From: Acytostelium subglobosum LB1
Taxonomy: Eukaryota > Evosea > Eumycetozoa > Acytosteliales > Acytosteliaceae
Reading direction: 5' to 3'
Assembly (NCBI RefSeq): GCF_000787575.1
Contig: NW_012236520.1
Coordinates: 124,001-188,000, forward strand
DNA length: 64,000 nucleotides
Shown here one piece after another: positions 53,706 through 64,000 of this stretch. The notes below the pieces were generated by a model. The model ran no database searches. It saw nothing but the letters and a program-made list of their open reading frames with translations, and had not been told where the DNA came from. Position 1 is the stretch's first letter; each line of letters begins with the position of its first letter. The position numbers and the translations under genes are program-made.

Positions 53706-54347
53706 TTATTGAGTGCCAGCGCTGACACCAAGCAGGAACAATAATGATGGCGTTCTGCTTCCCTCTGTGACCCACTCGTCGCGACTGATTGTGCTGCTCT
53801 TGTCAGCGTCGATCTTTTGGAATAGAGCACGGACAAAGTGGTCCAGGTCCTTCTCGGGCTTGCCCAACGACTTTCCAATCTGGATGATTAGACGGATGAG
53901 CTGGTCGATCTCGACCTTCTCCAGAGTGCCACTCTTGTCACGATCAAACACGTCGAATAACAAGTTGAGCTTCTCCTCCTTTGATCCATGTCCAATGACA
54001 CCAATGGCCACGGACAACTCCTTAAAGTCGATAGTTCCACTCCTGTCCGTGTCAAACGCGTTGAACAGGTCTGACATACGTTGCTCTGGGAAGTTTGGCA
54101 ATCTAACCTTTAACAAACTGATGAACTCTGAGTTGAGTTGAATGATTGAGTGAGTGAGTGAATGATCAAGGTTGATTGATTGATGGACCACCAATCACAT
54201 ACCAGTGCGCTCCAATGCTCCACTGCCATCCTTGTCAAACTTCTTGAACTCTTCAAAGAGCTTAGCAACCTCTCCCTTTGACAAGTTGGTCTGTTGTGAC
54301 ATGTATGCCAAATCGGCATCAGTCAACTTTGATGATCCACTTCCCAT
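53706..54347 (-). CDS. Four-EF-hand calcium-binding protein, probably N-myristoylated
   Basis: Two exons (54203-54347, 53706-54127) give 188 residues. The start MGSGSSK fits an N-myristoylation signal. Four canonical EF-hand loops are visible: DKDGSGALERTE (spanning the intron), DTDRSGTIDFKE, DRDKSGTLEKVE and DADKSSTISRDE. All have acidic residues at loop positions 1, 3 and 12, so all four should bind calcium. Layout and length fit calcineurin B, CIB/CBL-like or neuronal-calcium-sensor proteins; the subgroup is not resolved. The C-terminal hydrophobic end (PSLLFLLGV) may fold into the groove, as in calcium-myristoyl switch proteins. Splicing restores loop 1, which fixes the exon border. Confidence 0.9.
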
Positions 54348-55121
54348 TTAAATAATAATTTTGGTAATAGTAATAGTAACTGTATTAAGAATTAATGATT
54401 GTGAACACTTTGATTGTATCATCGCGATAATAGTGAGGTGCCTCCTGGCCTGATTGATTGTCTGGTTGATTGACACCAAAAATTAATATCTACTTATCTT
54501 TGATCGATCAAAAACAATCCAAAAATAAGTTCAATGTTTCAAAGAATGGGCATGCCATCGGAGAAGAGTCTCTCTTGACATTAATCACTCAAAGTGGGAA
54601 TTGTGTTGGTATGTATTGATACAGGTACTGTATCATTACCCATATTAAATCTTTTTGATTCATTAGTACCTATCTGTTATCAATAATAATCTTCTCTTTT
54701 TTGAAAGTTACGTCAGGACCATCATTGATGTCAATTGATCAAGTTTCACTAGTCGATCGTTTTCAGAGCATGTTCAGCTTATTTTGTTTTGTTTTTTTTT
54801 TTGTCATTCACACACATCATGAGGTGAAGAGCAAAGCGCGTTTATTCATCTGATATCAACAAACAACACCAAACCAATCATTCAAACATTCAATCAACAT
54901 AATTGTTGAGAGTAGTTATATTTATATATCTCTCTCTCTTATCTCTATCCATATATCTCTGTTTTTGGAACACAGTGGTATTGGTAGTCGACTGTATCAA
55001 ACAATCAAACAAACAATCATCGCGATCAAATTGGATCACTCAAGGACAGTCCAATCGACAGATTATCAGAACACAACAGACAATCAAACACACATATACA
55101 TCAGATACATACATCTAAGCC
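54348..55121. other. Divergent spacer upstream of PRPF8
   Basis: AT-rich, with a T-rich run at about 54786-54802 and TC-rich TATCTC repeats near 54926-54960. It should contain the promoters of the EF-hand gene and PRPF8. No gene was recognised. Confidence 0.6.
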
Positions 55122-58100
55122 ATGTCTGAATCTATGCAGCTTGACGATGTCGCCAAGCAGCAAGAGAAGGGTATGTCTCACTCACTCACTCACTCACTCA
55201 TACAATCAAACAAAGTAATGAAGATCCAATACTAATCAATCAATCACATATTCAAATACCGACATAAACAGCAAAGAAATGGTTACAGCTAAACAATAAA
55301 AGATATAGCGAGAAGCGAAAGTTTGGCTATGTCGAACCACAGAAGGAGGACATGCCCCCATCACATCTGCGCAAGATCGTCAAGGATCATGGCGACATGT
55401 CAAACAAGAAGTTCAGACACGACAAGCGTGTCTACTTGGGCGCGCTCAAGTACATCCCGCACGCCATCTTCAAGCTGCTGGAGAACATGCCCATGCCCTG
55501 GGAGCAGGTCAGGAACGTCAAGGTGCTCTACCACATCACGGGCGCCATCACATTTGTCAACGAGATACCGCTGGTGATCGAGCCAGTCTACCTGGCGCAG
55601 TGGGGCAGCATGTGGGTGACGATGAAGCGCGAGAAGCGTGATCGTAAGCATTTCAAGCGTATCAAGTTCCCGCTGTTTGATGACGAGGAGCCTCCCCTCG
55701 ACTACGCCGAGAACATCCTCGACGAGGAGGTTGAGTACTCCATCCAAATGGACCTGGAAGAAGACGACGATGCCGCTGTCATCGACTGGTTCTATGACAA
55801 CAAACCATTACTCAATACCAAGCATATCAATGGACCTTCATACAAGTAAGTGATTGGATGGACCATGATGATTGATTGATTGATTGATTGACTAACATTC
55901 CTCAACTACATGTTATAGGAAGTGGAAATTGGACTTGCCAATCATGTCGACATTGTTCCGTTTGGCCTCACCATTGTTGAGCGATCTGACGGATCCAAAC
56001 TACTTCTATCTGTTTGATGACAAGTCATTCTTCACGGCCAAGGCATTGAATATGGCCATCCCAGGTGGACCCAAGTTCGAACCACTGTTCCGCGATATGG
56101 ACGACGGCGACGAGGACTGGAACGAGTTCAACGACATCAACAAGATCATCATCCGCCACAAGATCAGAACAGAGTACAAGGTGGCCTTCCCCTACCTCTA
56201 CAACAGCAGACCGCGCAAGGTTGCCATCCCCTTCTACCACGCGCCCAACATATGTTACGCCAAGTCGGACAACCCCGACCTGCCAGGCTTCTACTTTGAT
56301 CCGGTGCTGCTGCATCCAATCCCCTCGTACAAGACCGATCGCACGACGGCCTCTCCGTACGGTGACGACGACGATGACTTTGTGCTGCCCGACGACGTCG
56401 AGCCACTTCTGCCAGACACAGAGATGGACACAGTGGACACGCCTGCAGGCATTCGCCTGTACTGGGCACCCAAGCCATTCAATCAGCGATCGGGACTCAC
56501 TCGCCGTGCACAGGACGTGCCAATCGTCCAGGCGTGGTACAAGGAGCACTGTCCCCAGGCACACCCAGTCAAGGTGCGTGTCTCCTACCAGAAGCTGCTC
56601 AAGTGCTACGTGCTCAACAAGCTGCACCATCGCCCACCCAAGTCGCTCAACAAGAAGTACTTGTTCCGCTCGCTCAAGTCCACCAAGTACTTCCAGTCGA
56701 CCGAGATTGACTGGGTCGAGGCCGGTCTTCAGATCTGTCGCCAGGGCTACAACATGCTCAACCTGCTCATTCACAGAAAGAACTTGAACTACCTGCATCT
56801 GGACTACAACTTCTATCTCAAGCCCATCAAGACACTGACGACCAAGGAGCGCAAGAAGTCGCGTTTCGGTAACGCCTTCCATTTGTGTCTGGCTGCCGGC
56901 ACTCCAGTGTCGCTGAGCTCAGGCATTTCTTGTCCAATCGAGAGCATCGTGGCAGGTGATCGCCTGCAATCATGGGCAACACTGCCTTTCGAGTCGACGA
57001 CTGAAAAGAAAGTGTGCTACGAAGGTGTGGCGAGTGCCGCATTCCAAGTTCACGCTGAGCCACAGGCCGTCGTGCGCATCCACGGCTGGGACGGCTCCAC
57101 TCTTACATGCACTCCAACACATCCAGTGCTGGCCATTAGCAAGGAGGATAAGGAGCCACAGTGGATCCCAGCTGGAGATGTCACCTCTGAACACTCCATC
57201 ATATGTTCTGCCATTGGCACAGTGCTTGACGATCCCATTGCCGATTCAGCGTCAACCTACACGCTCGCTGGCTGGGGCCTTGCTACTCACAGATCGCACG
57301 TTCTGGCCTTTGCCCGCATACTTGGCGCTGCTCTCTCAGAAGGCAGCTCTCTCGCACACCACATGGATGTTCAGCAAGCGCAGGCTGATGTTCAGCTTCT
57401 TACAGGTCAAACAGGATCAGCGCGATACAGTGAGAATACATCGATCTGGAATCTAGATCTGCCAGCCACCCTCAAGAATGCCCTTGCTGGAGCATGCAAG
57501 ACAGCATCTGCTCAAGTTGTGCCCGATGTCATTCGCGCTGCACCATCGTCTGTACAACGTGAATTCCTTGCCGCCTGGTGGGGCAGTGTTGGAGCGTCAC
57601 CACGTTTGGTTGGCGATGGCTACCCAGTTGTTCCACTGTCGCTCCATTCACTTCGTGTTGCAAGCATTGACAATGACAAAATGGAGAAGGCGCAACACTT
57701 GGAGTCTTTCAAGTGGATGGCTGGATGTCTGCGAGATCATTTCGGAGTTCAATCTACCGTCGTTGAGTCGTATGCCGCCTCTGTCGAGAACAGGCCAGGC
57801 GTATTCCCCGTTGATCCATTGACCGCAACAGTCTTGACGACTCTGGAGCAGTGGATGCATCTCGCGCTGCGTCACTTTAGCGACAGATCCTTTACCAAAG
57901 AGACCCTGTACGAGCACATGCAGGACCAATGTGGAGACCTCATCACACAATCACAAGTCCAGCGCCAATTGAACCAGCTAGTGGATGCTGGTGTTGTGAA
58001 GAAGGATGCGACCTTGTACAGTGTTGTGGAGTCCTTGCCAGCAGTTCATATAACAGAGACGACAGTAGTCAAGCAATACTACCATCGCGTAGGATTGCGT

Positions 58101-61100
58101 CTACACAATCAATCCATCGAAACATTTGCCTCCTCAATTGGAGTCCGATATTGCTTGGAGAAGGCTAGTCGATGGGAGCTTGCTCGCCGATGGTACTCAT
58201 ACCGCCGCCTACTGCAACATCAACGATGGTCATTCATCAACACAGCACTGCAACAGTACATCGATACCCACCCAGACTTCCCCGACATGCGCGGACAAAC
58301 TCTACACGATAGCATCGAGTTCCCCAAGCCTCTCAACCGTCAAAGAGATTCCATCGAGTCATGTGTGCAATTCGCCACCGAGAGACTGAAGCAACAGTTC
58401 GCCTTCGTGCTTCCAGAGGCACCAGTAGACCGTGTGGTCATCAATCAGTATCTCCATGGACGAGTACAATTCGTTGCACTCGACAAGGTCAACGATGCAA
58501 CATTCCAATTCCCCAAGGCCCTCAACCTGCGCGAGTTTGCCGAATTGGTTGACCTTCCATTTGGCCAATGCACCACCCAGCTCTATCTGCCCGTGCTCTG
58601 TGTCGAGGAGCTCGCCGAGAAGGTCATGGTGTACGACATCACGGTCCCCGAGCACGAGAACTTTGTCGCTGCCGGCTTCGTTGTCCACAACTGCCGAGAG
58701 ATCCTTCGCATGACCAAGCTGGTGGTGGATACACACGTCAAGTACCGCCTGGGTGCGGCTGAGGCCTTCCAGTTGGCCGATGGTCTGCAGTACCTATTCA
58801 GTCACATCGGTCTCCTGACCGGTATGTTCCGTTACAAGTACCGTCTGATGCGCCAGATCCGTATGTGCAAGGATCTCAAGCATCTGATCTACTACCGCTT
58901 CAACACAGGTCCCGTTGGCAAGGGTCCAGGATGTGGATTCTGGGCGCCAATGTGGCGTGTGTGGCTGTTCTTCCTTAGAGGCATTGTGCCACTACTCGAG
59001 CGCTGGCTCGGCAATCTGCTGGCGCGTCAGTTCGAGGGTCGCCAGACCAAGGGCAACGCCAAGACCGTGACCAAGCAGCGTGTCGAGTCTCACTACGACT
59101 ACGAGCTGCGTGCCGCCGTCATGCACGACATCCTGGACATGATGCCAGAGGGTGTCAAGGCAAGCAAGGCCCGCACGATCCTGCAGCATCTCAGTGAGGC
59201 ATGGCGCTGCTGGAAGGCCAACATCCCATGGAAGGTGCCCGGCATGCCCATCCCCATCGAGAACATGATTCTTCGTTACGTGAAGAACAAGGCAGACTGG
59301 TGGACCAACGTGGCTCACTACAACCGAGAGCGTATTAGACGTGGCGCCACTGTCGACAAGACAGTCTGCAAGAAGAACCTTGGACGTCTCACGCGTCTAT
59401 GGCTCAAGGCGGAGCAGGAGCGTCAACACAACTACCTCAAGGACGGCCCATACGTGTCGGCCGAGGAAGGTGTGGCCATCTACACAACCACTGTTCACTG
59501 GCTCGAGAAGCGCAGATTCTCTTCCATTCCCTTCCCCCAAACAAGCTACAAGCACGACATCAAGATCCTCACACTGGCGCTCGAGCGTCTGAAGGAGGCC
59601 TACAGTGTGGCCTCGCGACTCAATCAATCACAGCGCGAGGAGCTCGTGCTCGTCGAACAGGCCTACGAGAACCCTCACGAGGCACTGGTGCGCATCAAGC
59701 GCCATCTCTTGTCGCAGCGTACGTTCAAGGAGGTGGGCATCGAGTTCATGGACATGTACACACATCTGATCCCCGTCTACGACGTGGAGCCCTTTGAGAA
59801 GATCACCGACTCCTACCTGGACCAGTACCTCTGGTACGAGGCCGACAAGCGACAGCTGTTCCCCAACTGGGTCAAGCCATCTGACAACGAGCCACCCCCC
59901 GTCCTGCTGCACAAGTGGTGCCAGGGCATCAACAACCTGGACGGCATCTGGGAGACGGCCGACGGACAGTGCGTCGTGATGATGGAGACCCAGCTCAGCA
60001 AGGTCTACGAGAAGATCGATCTCACGCTGCTCAACAGACTGCTGCGTCTCATTGTCGATCAGAACCTTGCAGACTACATGTCTGGCAAGAACAACATTGT
60101 GATCAACTACAAGGACATGAACCACACCAACTCGTACGGTCTGATACGTGGCCTCCAGTTTGCTTCGTTCATCTTCCAGTTCTACGGCCTGGTGCTCGAC
60201 CTGCTCATCCTCGGCCTGAACCGCGCGTTCGAGATGGCCGGTCCACCCAACCTACCCAACGCCTTCCTCACATACAAGGACGTCGAGACGGAGACCAGCC
60301 ACCCCATCCGTCTGTACTCTCGCTACGTGGACCGCATCCACATCCTGCTCAAGTTCTCGCACGACGAGGCGCGTGAGCTGATCCAGAAGTACATGTCCGA
60401 GCATCCCGACCCCAACAACGAGAACGTCGTGGGCTACAACAACAAGAAGTGCTGGCCACGCGACTGCCGCATGCGACTGATGAAGCACGACGTCAACTTG
60501 GGACGCGCCGTCTTTTGGAACATCAAGAACCGTCTGCCACGCTCGCTCACCACCATCGAGTGGGAGGAGTCGTTCGTCTCGGTGTACAGCCGCGACAACC
60601 CCAACCTCCTCTTCAGTATGGTCGGCTTTGAGGTGCGTATCCTGCCCAAGATCCGCACTCAGAACGAACAGCTCATCCCCAAGGACAGCGTGTGGAGCCT
60701 CCAGAACATGAACACTCGTGAGCGCACGGCTCAGGCATTCCTTCGCGTGGACAAGGACTCGATGGACCGCTTCGAGAACCGCATCAGGATGATCTTGATG
60801 GCGTCTGGCTCGACCACCTTCACCAAGATTGTCAACAAGTGGAACACGGCACTCATTGGTCTGATGACATACTACCGTGAGGCAGTTGTAGTGACGCGCG
60901 AGATGCTCGACATCCTCGTGCGCTGCGAGAACAAGATCCAGACCAGAGTCAAGATTGGATTGAACTCCAAGATGCCCAACAGGTTCCCGCCTGTAGTCTT
61001 CTATTGTCCAAAAGAGCTCGGGGGCCTCGGCATGCTCAGCATGGGCCATGTGCTCATCCCTCAGTCCGACCTGCGTTACTCGCGCCAGACCGACTCTGGC

Positions 61101-64000
61101 ATCACTCACTTCACCTCAGGTATGAGCCACGACGAGGACCAGCTCATTCCCAACCTGTACAGATACCTCCAGCCTTGGGAGCAGGAGATCAAGGACTCGC
61201 AGCGTGTGTGGGCAGAGTACGCGCTCAAGTACGAAGAGGCCAAGTCGCAGAACAAGAACCTCTCGATCGAGGATCTCGAGGACAGCTGGGACCGTGGTAT
61301 CCCCCGTATCAACACACTGTTCAGCAAGTCCAGACACACACTCGCCTACGACAAGGGATGGCGTGTGAGGACCGATTGGAAGCAGTACAATCTGATGAAG
61401 TCAAACACATTCGCATGGACCAATCAGAGACACGATGGAAAATTGTGGAACCTGAACAACTACCGCACTGATATGATCCAATCGCTGGGTGGAGTCGAAG
61501 GCATTCTCGAGCACACACTGTTCAAGGGCACGTACTTCCCCACATGGGAGGGTCTCTTCTGGGAGAAGGCATGCTTCTCCGCATCTACAAGTCTCATGGC
61601 TTTTGATGGACAACAGATAATGGCATCCAACGTCAATGTTGGCACTAGGTTTATGGGCGACGATGGAACACCTCGCACAGTCCAGCACATTGTCACTGGC
61701 ACCGACCGCCTGTACGAGGTCCACATCAGTGGTGTTTCAGACTTGGTTGTGACCAACAACCATATTCTTTGTTTGAAGCCATCGTCACGATTGAGTATCA
61801 CGTGGGAGGAAGATCAACAAGCCTACCGTGTCTACACCTTTGACGCGGACCACAAGCTCAGCACCAAGCAGTTCACTGTGCGTGTGAATGCTGACATCCA
61901 CTGCGCAAAGGAATCAACCGAGGATCAATACTTCAAGACTAGGGAGGAGGCAAAGGTCGCAGCAGAGAAGTATGCCGATGAAGTCGACAACATTGCCAAG
62001 GATACTCTGATCGAGATGACAGTGGATGAGTATGTCGCATTGCCAGAAGGAAGCAAGAAGTTGCTCATGATGTACAAACAACAAGCACATACTGGCAGCC
62101 TCAAGAGTGCCGACTGGTGTTTGTCCAGTATCGAGTCCATAACAGTCCGCGACACCCCCGAGCAGTATTATGGATTCATGGTCGATGGCAATCAGCGGTT
62201 CCTACGCGATGACTTCCTCGTCGTCCATAACTCTGGCTTTGAGGAGTCGATGAAGTACAAGAAACTGACACATGCACAGAGATCCGGTCTCAATCAGATT
62301 CCCAATCGTCGTTTCACATTGTGGTGGTCACCAACTATCAACAGGAAGAACGTCTACGTTGGATTCCAAGTTCAGCTCGATCTTACAGGCATCTTCATGC
62401 ACGGCAAGATTCCAACGCTAAAGATCTCGCTCATCCAGATCTTCAGAGCGCATCTCTGGCAGAAGATCCACGAATCGATTGTCATGGATATATGGTAAGA
62501 AGGATGACGACCTCTAGATCGATCTTCCAGTCACTAACACTCTCCTCCCCGCACTCGCCACTTTACAGCCAGGTATTCGATCAAGAATTGGACAATTTGC
62601 AGATTTCCGGCGTCAACAAGGAGGCCATCCATCCAAGAAAGTCCTACAAGATGAACTCATCCTGCGCAGACGTCCTGCTGCGTGCCGCTCACAAGTGGCA
62701 GGTGTCACGTCCATCAGTGTTGCAAGACACTCGCGACACCTACGACGGCTCCACCACACAATACTGGCTGGACATCCAGCTCAAGTGGGGCGACTTTGAC
62801 TCTCACGACATTGAGCGTTACAGTCGTGCCAAGTTCCTCGACTACACAATGGACCAGATGTCATTCTACCCCTCGCCCACTGGCTGTCTCATTGGCATTG
62901 ACCTGTCGTACAACATCTACTCAGCGTTTGGCAACTGGTTCCCTGGTGTCAAGCCACTGGTACAGCGCGCGATGGACAAGATCATGAAGTCCAACCCTGC
63001 GATGTACGTCCTGCGTGAGCGTATTCGTAAGGGTCTGCAGCTGTACTCGTCCGAGCCCACAGAGCCCTACCTCTCCTCGCAGAACTATGGTGAGCTGTTC
63101 TCCAACAAGATCATTTGGTTCATTGATGATTCCAACGTGTACCGTGTAACGATGCATCAGACCTTTGAGGGTAACATGACTACCAAGCCCATCAACGGTG
63201 CCATCTTCATCTTCAACCCGCGCACTGGTCAACTCTTCCTCAAGATCATTCACACCGATGTGTGGCTGGGCCAGAAGCGTCTGGGTCAGCTGGCCAAGTG
63301 GAAGACAGCCGAAGAGGTGGCGGCGCTCATCCGTTCGCTGCCCGTCGAAGAGCAGCCCAAGCAGGTGGTCGTTACGCGTAAGGGTATGCTCGACCCACTG
63401 GGCGTCCATTTGCTCGACTTCCCCAACATTGTCATCCAAGGCAGTGAGCTGCAGTTGCCCTTCCAGGCATGTCTCAAGATCGAGAAGTTTGGAGACCTCA
63501 TCCTCAAGGCCACCGAGCCCAAGATGGTGCTGTTCAACATATTTGACGATTGGCTCAACACAATCCCCTCGTTCACAGCCTTCCAGCGTCTCATCCTTAT
63601 CCTGCGTGCGCTGCACGTCAACATTGAGCGTACCAAGATCATTCTCAAGCCCGACAAGAACACGATCACACAGCCACATCACATCTGGCCCACTCTCACC
63701 GATCAGGAGTGGATCAAGGTGGAGGTCGACCTGAAGGACCTGATCCTTGCCGACTTTGGAAAGAAGAGCAACGTCAACGTCGCCTCGCTCACTCAATCCG
63801 AGATCAGAGACATCATCCTCGGTATGGAGATCTCAGCGCCAAGCCAACAGCGCGAGGACCAGATCGCAGAGATCGATCGACAGAAGAAGGAGGCCAGTCA
63901 GCTGACCGCCGTCACTGTCAAGACGACCAACGTGCACGGCGAGGAGATCATCTCGACCGCCACCAGTCCACACGAACAAAAGGTCTTCTCCAGCAAGACC
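55122..64000 (+). CDS. prpf8: Pre-mRNA splicing factor PRP8 precursor with two inteins (C-terminus beyond window)
   Basis: Exons 55122-55170, 55272-55845, 55919-62494 and 62569-64000+ encode 2877 residues in the window; 2055 remain after removal of two inteins. Similarity to human PRPF8 is near-continuous, for example [114 protein letters not shown] and [18 protein letters not shown]. It covers the N-terminal domain, reverse-transcriptase-like core, endonuclease-like domain and most of the RNase H-like domain. The MPN/Jab1 domain lies past the window end. PRP8 scaffolds the spliceosome's active site in U5 snRNP. The first exon ([17 protein letters not shown]) is short; the second begins in the conserved [18 protein letters not shown]. 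Inteins interrupt after precursor residues 530 and 2092. Confidence 0.98.
56886..58691 (+). mobile_element. PRP8 intein 1: 602-aa intein with degenerate LAGLIDADG endonuclease
   Basis: In-frame insertion between [10 protein letters not shown] and [11 protein letters not shown], which are adjacent in human PRPF8. It starts with Cys ([13 protein letters not shown], block A), has TPTHPVL (T76, H79, block B) and ends [16 protein letters not shown] then FVVHN (blocks F and G). The next extein residue is Cys. These are all residues needed for class 1 protein splicing. Between the splicing blocks lies a LAGLIDADG-like pair: [14 protein letters not shown] (140-153, acidic E152 kept) and [12 protein letters not shown] (225-236, preceded by [13 protein letters not shown]), where the expected catalytic Asp is Val235. 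The rest includes a possible winged-helix segment (about 350-395) and [20 protein letters not shown], which resembles the C-terminal part of other long nuclear inteins. Splicing looks intact; homing is probably lost. Confidence 0.96.
61572..62231 (+). mobile_element. PRP8 intein 2: 220-aa mini-intein at the classic fungal PRP8 site
   Basis: In-frame insertion between EGLFWEKA and SGFEESMK, adjacent in human PRPF8 and, from memory, the same site as the Cryptococcus/Aspergillus PRP8 intein. It starts [17 protein letters not shown] (block A), continues [18 protein letters not shown], has LVVTNNHIL (T61, H64, block B) and ends [20 protein letters not shown] then LVVHN, with Ser as the next extein residue. 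Residues about 75-190 hold no LAGLIDADG motif; the stretch contains [20 protein letters not shown], a linker type I associate with PRP8 inteins. The size and missing motifs indicate a splicing-only element. Its N-terminal block closely resembles the Cryptococcus neoformans PRP8 intein, which supports common ancestry. Confidence 0.96.

Noticed and set aside
56886-58691. Reading the first PRP8 insert as an unspliced intron or contamination
   Set aside because: It is a multiple of three, has no stop in frame, and carries terminal Cys, TxxH, and His-Asn followed by Cys, which are intein hallmarks; its codon use is similar to the flanks.
60252-61109. 285-residue minus-strand frame inside PRP8
   Set aside because: It is an antisense shadow caused by GC-rich codon use in the highly conserved PRP8 exon.

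Overview
The window is nuclear DNA of a dictyostelid social amoeba. The evidence is an ABP-120-type filamin head, a colossin-like protein built from SdrD/CnaB-type repeats, a tandem B-box/kelch family, Asn/Gln/Ser/Thr homopolymer runs in otherwise conserved proteins, and very short introns (56-124 nt; donors GTAAGT/GTATGT/GTGAGT, acceptors mostly TAG or CAG, often CTAAC or CTGAC near the 3' end). Coding DNA is far more GC-rich than in Dictyostelium discoideum, which suggests a GC-richer lineage such as Acytostelium. That assignment is a guess. Introns and spacers are peppered with CAAT/ATTG tetranucleotide runs. Two N bases at 25851-25852 show that this is a draft assembly.

Layout. 1-261: start of a Rab GTPase (minus). 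1-13 kb, plus strand: a short filamin-type actin-binding head, a four-TM metallophosphatase, a PAP2 lipid phosphatase, a seven-TM protein and taxilin. 13.1-21.4 kb: the giant NBAS/Sec39 tethering protein. 21.9-27.8 kb: an actin gene disrupted near its 3' end, then three tandem B-box/kelch genes (one a pseudogene, one crossing the N gap, one intact). 28.0-35.1 kb (minus): a 13-exon colossin-like surface protein with a mucin-like minisatellite and an array of 11 repeat domains. 35.1-37.4 kb: a spacer with a long hairpin, then an unrecognised three-exon gene (minus). 38.6-52.3 kb (plus): F-box/WD40, PH-domain, INTS3, GPR107/TMEM87-like and Tudor-SN genes. 52.9-54.3 kb: a small unknown gene and a four-EF-hand protein. 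55.1 kb to the window end: PRPF8, the catalytic-core scaffold of the spliceosome.

The outstanding feature is PRPF8. Its reading frame is interrupted in frame by two inteins, each bounded by conserved Prp8 sequence. Intein 1 (602 aa, 56886-58691) is a long intein with a recognisable but degenerate LAGLIDADG-type endonuclease region. Intein 2 (220 aa, 61572-62231) is a mini-intein at the classic fungal Prp8 site. The spliceosome's core protein therefore needs two rounds of protein splicing as well as removal of its own three visible introns by the spliceosome.

The genes do not form a single pathway. Themes are membrane traffic (Rab, NBAS, taxilin, GPR107-like), RNA metabolism (INTS3, Tudor-SN, PRPF8), cytoskeleton (filamin head, actin) and cell surface (colossin-like). 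All gene models come from reading splice signals and conserved protein motifs by eye; no alignment or transcript data were available.
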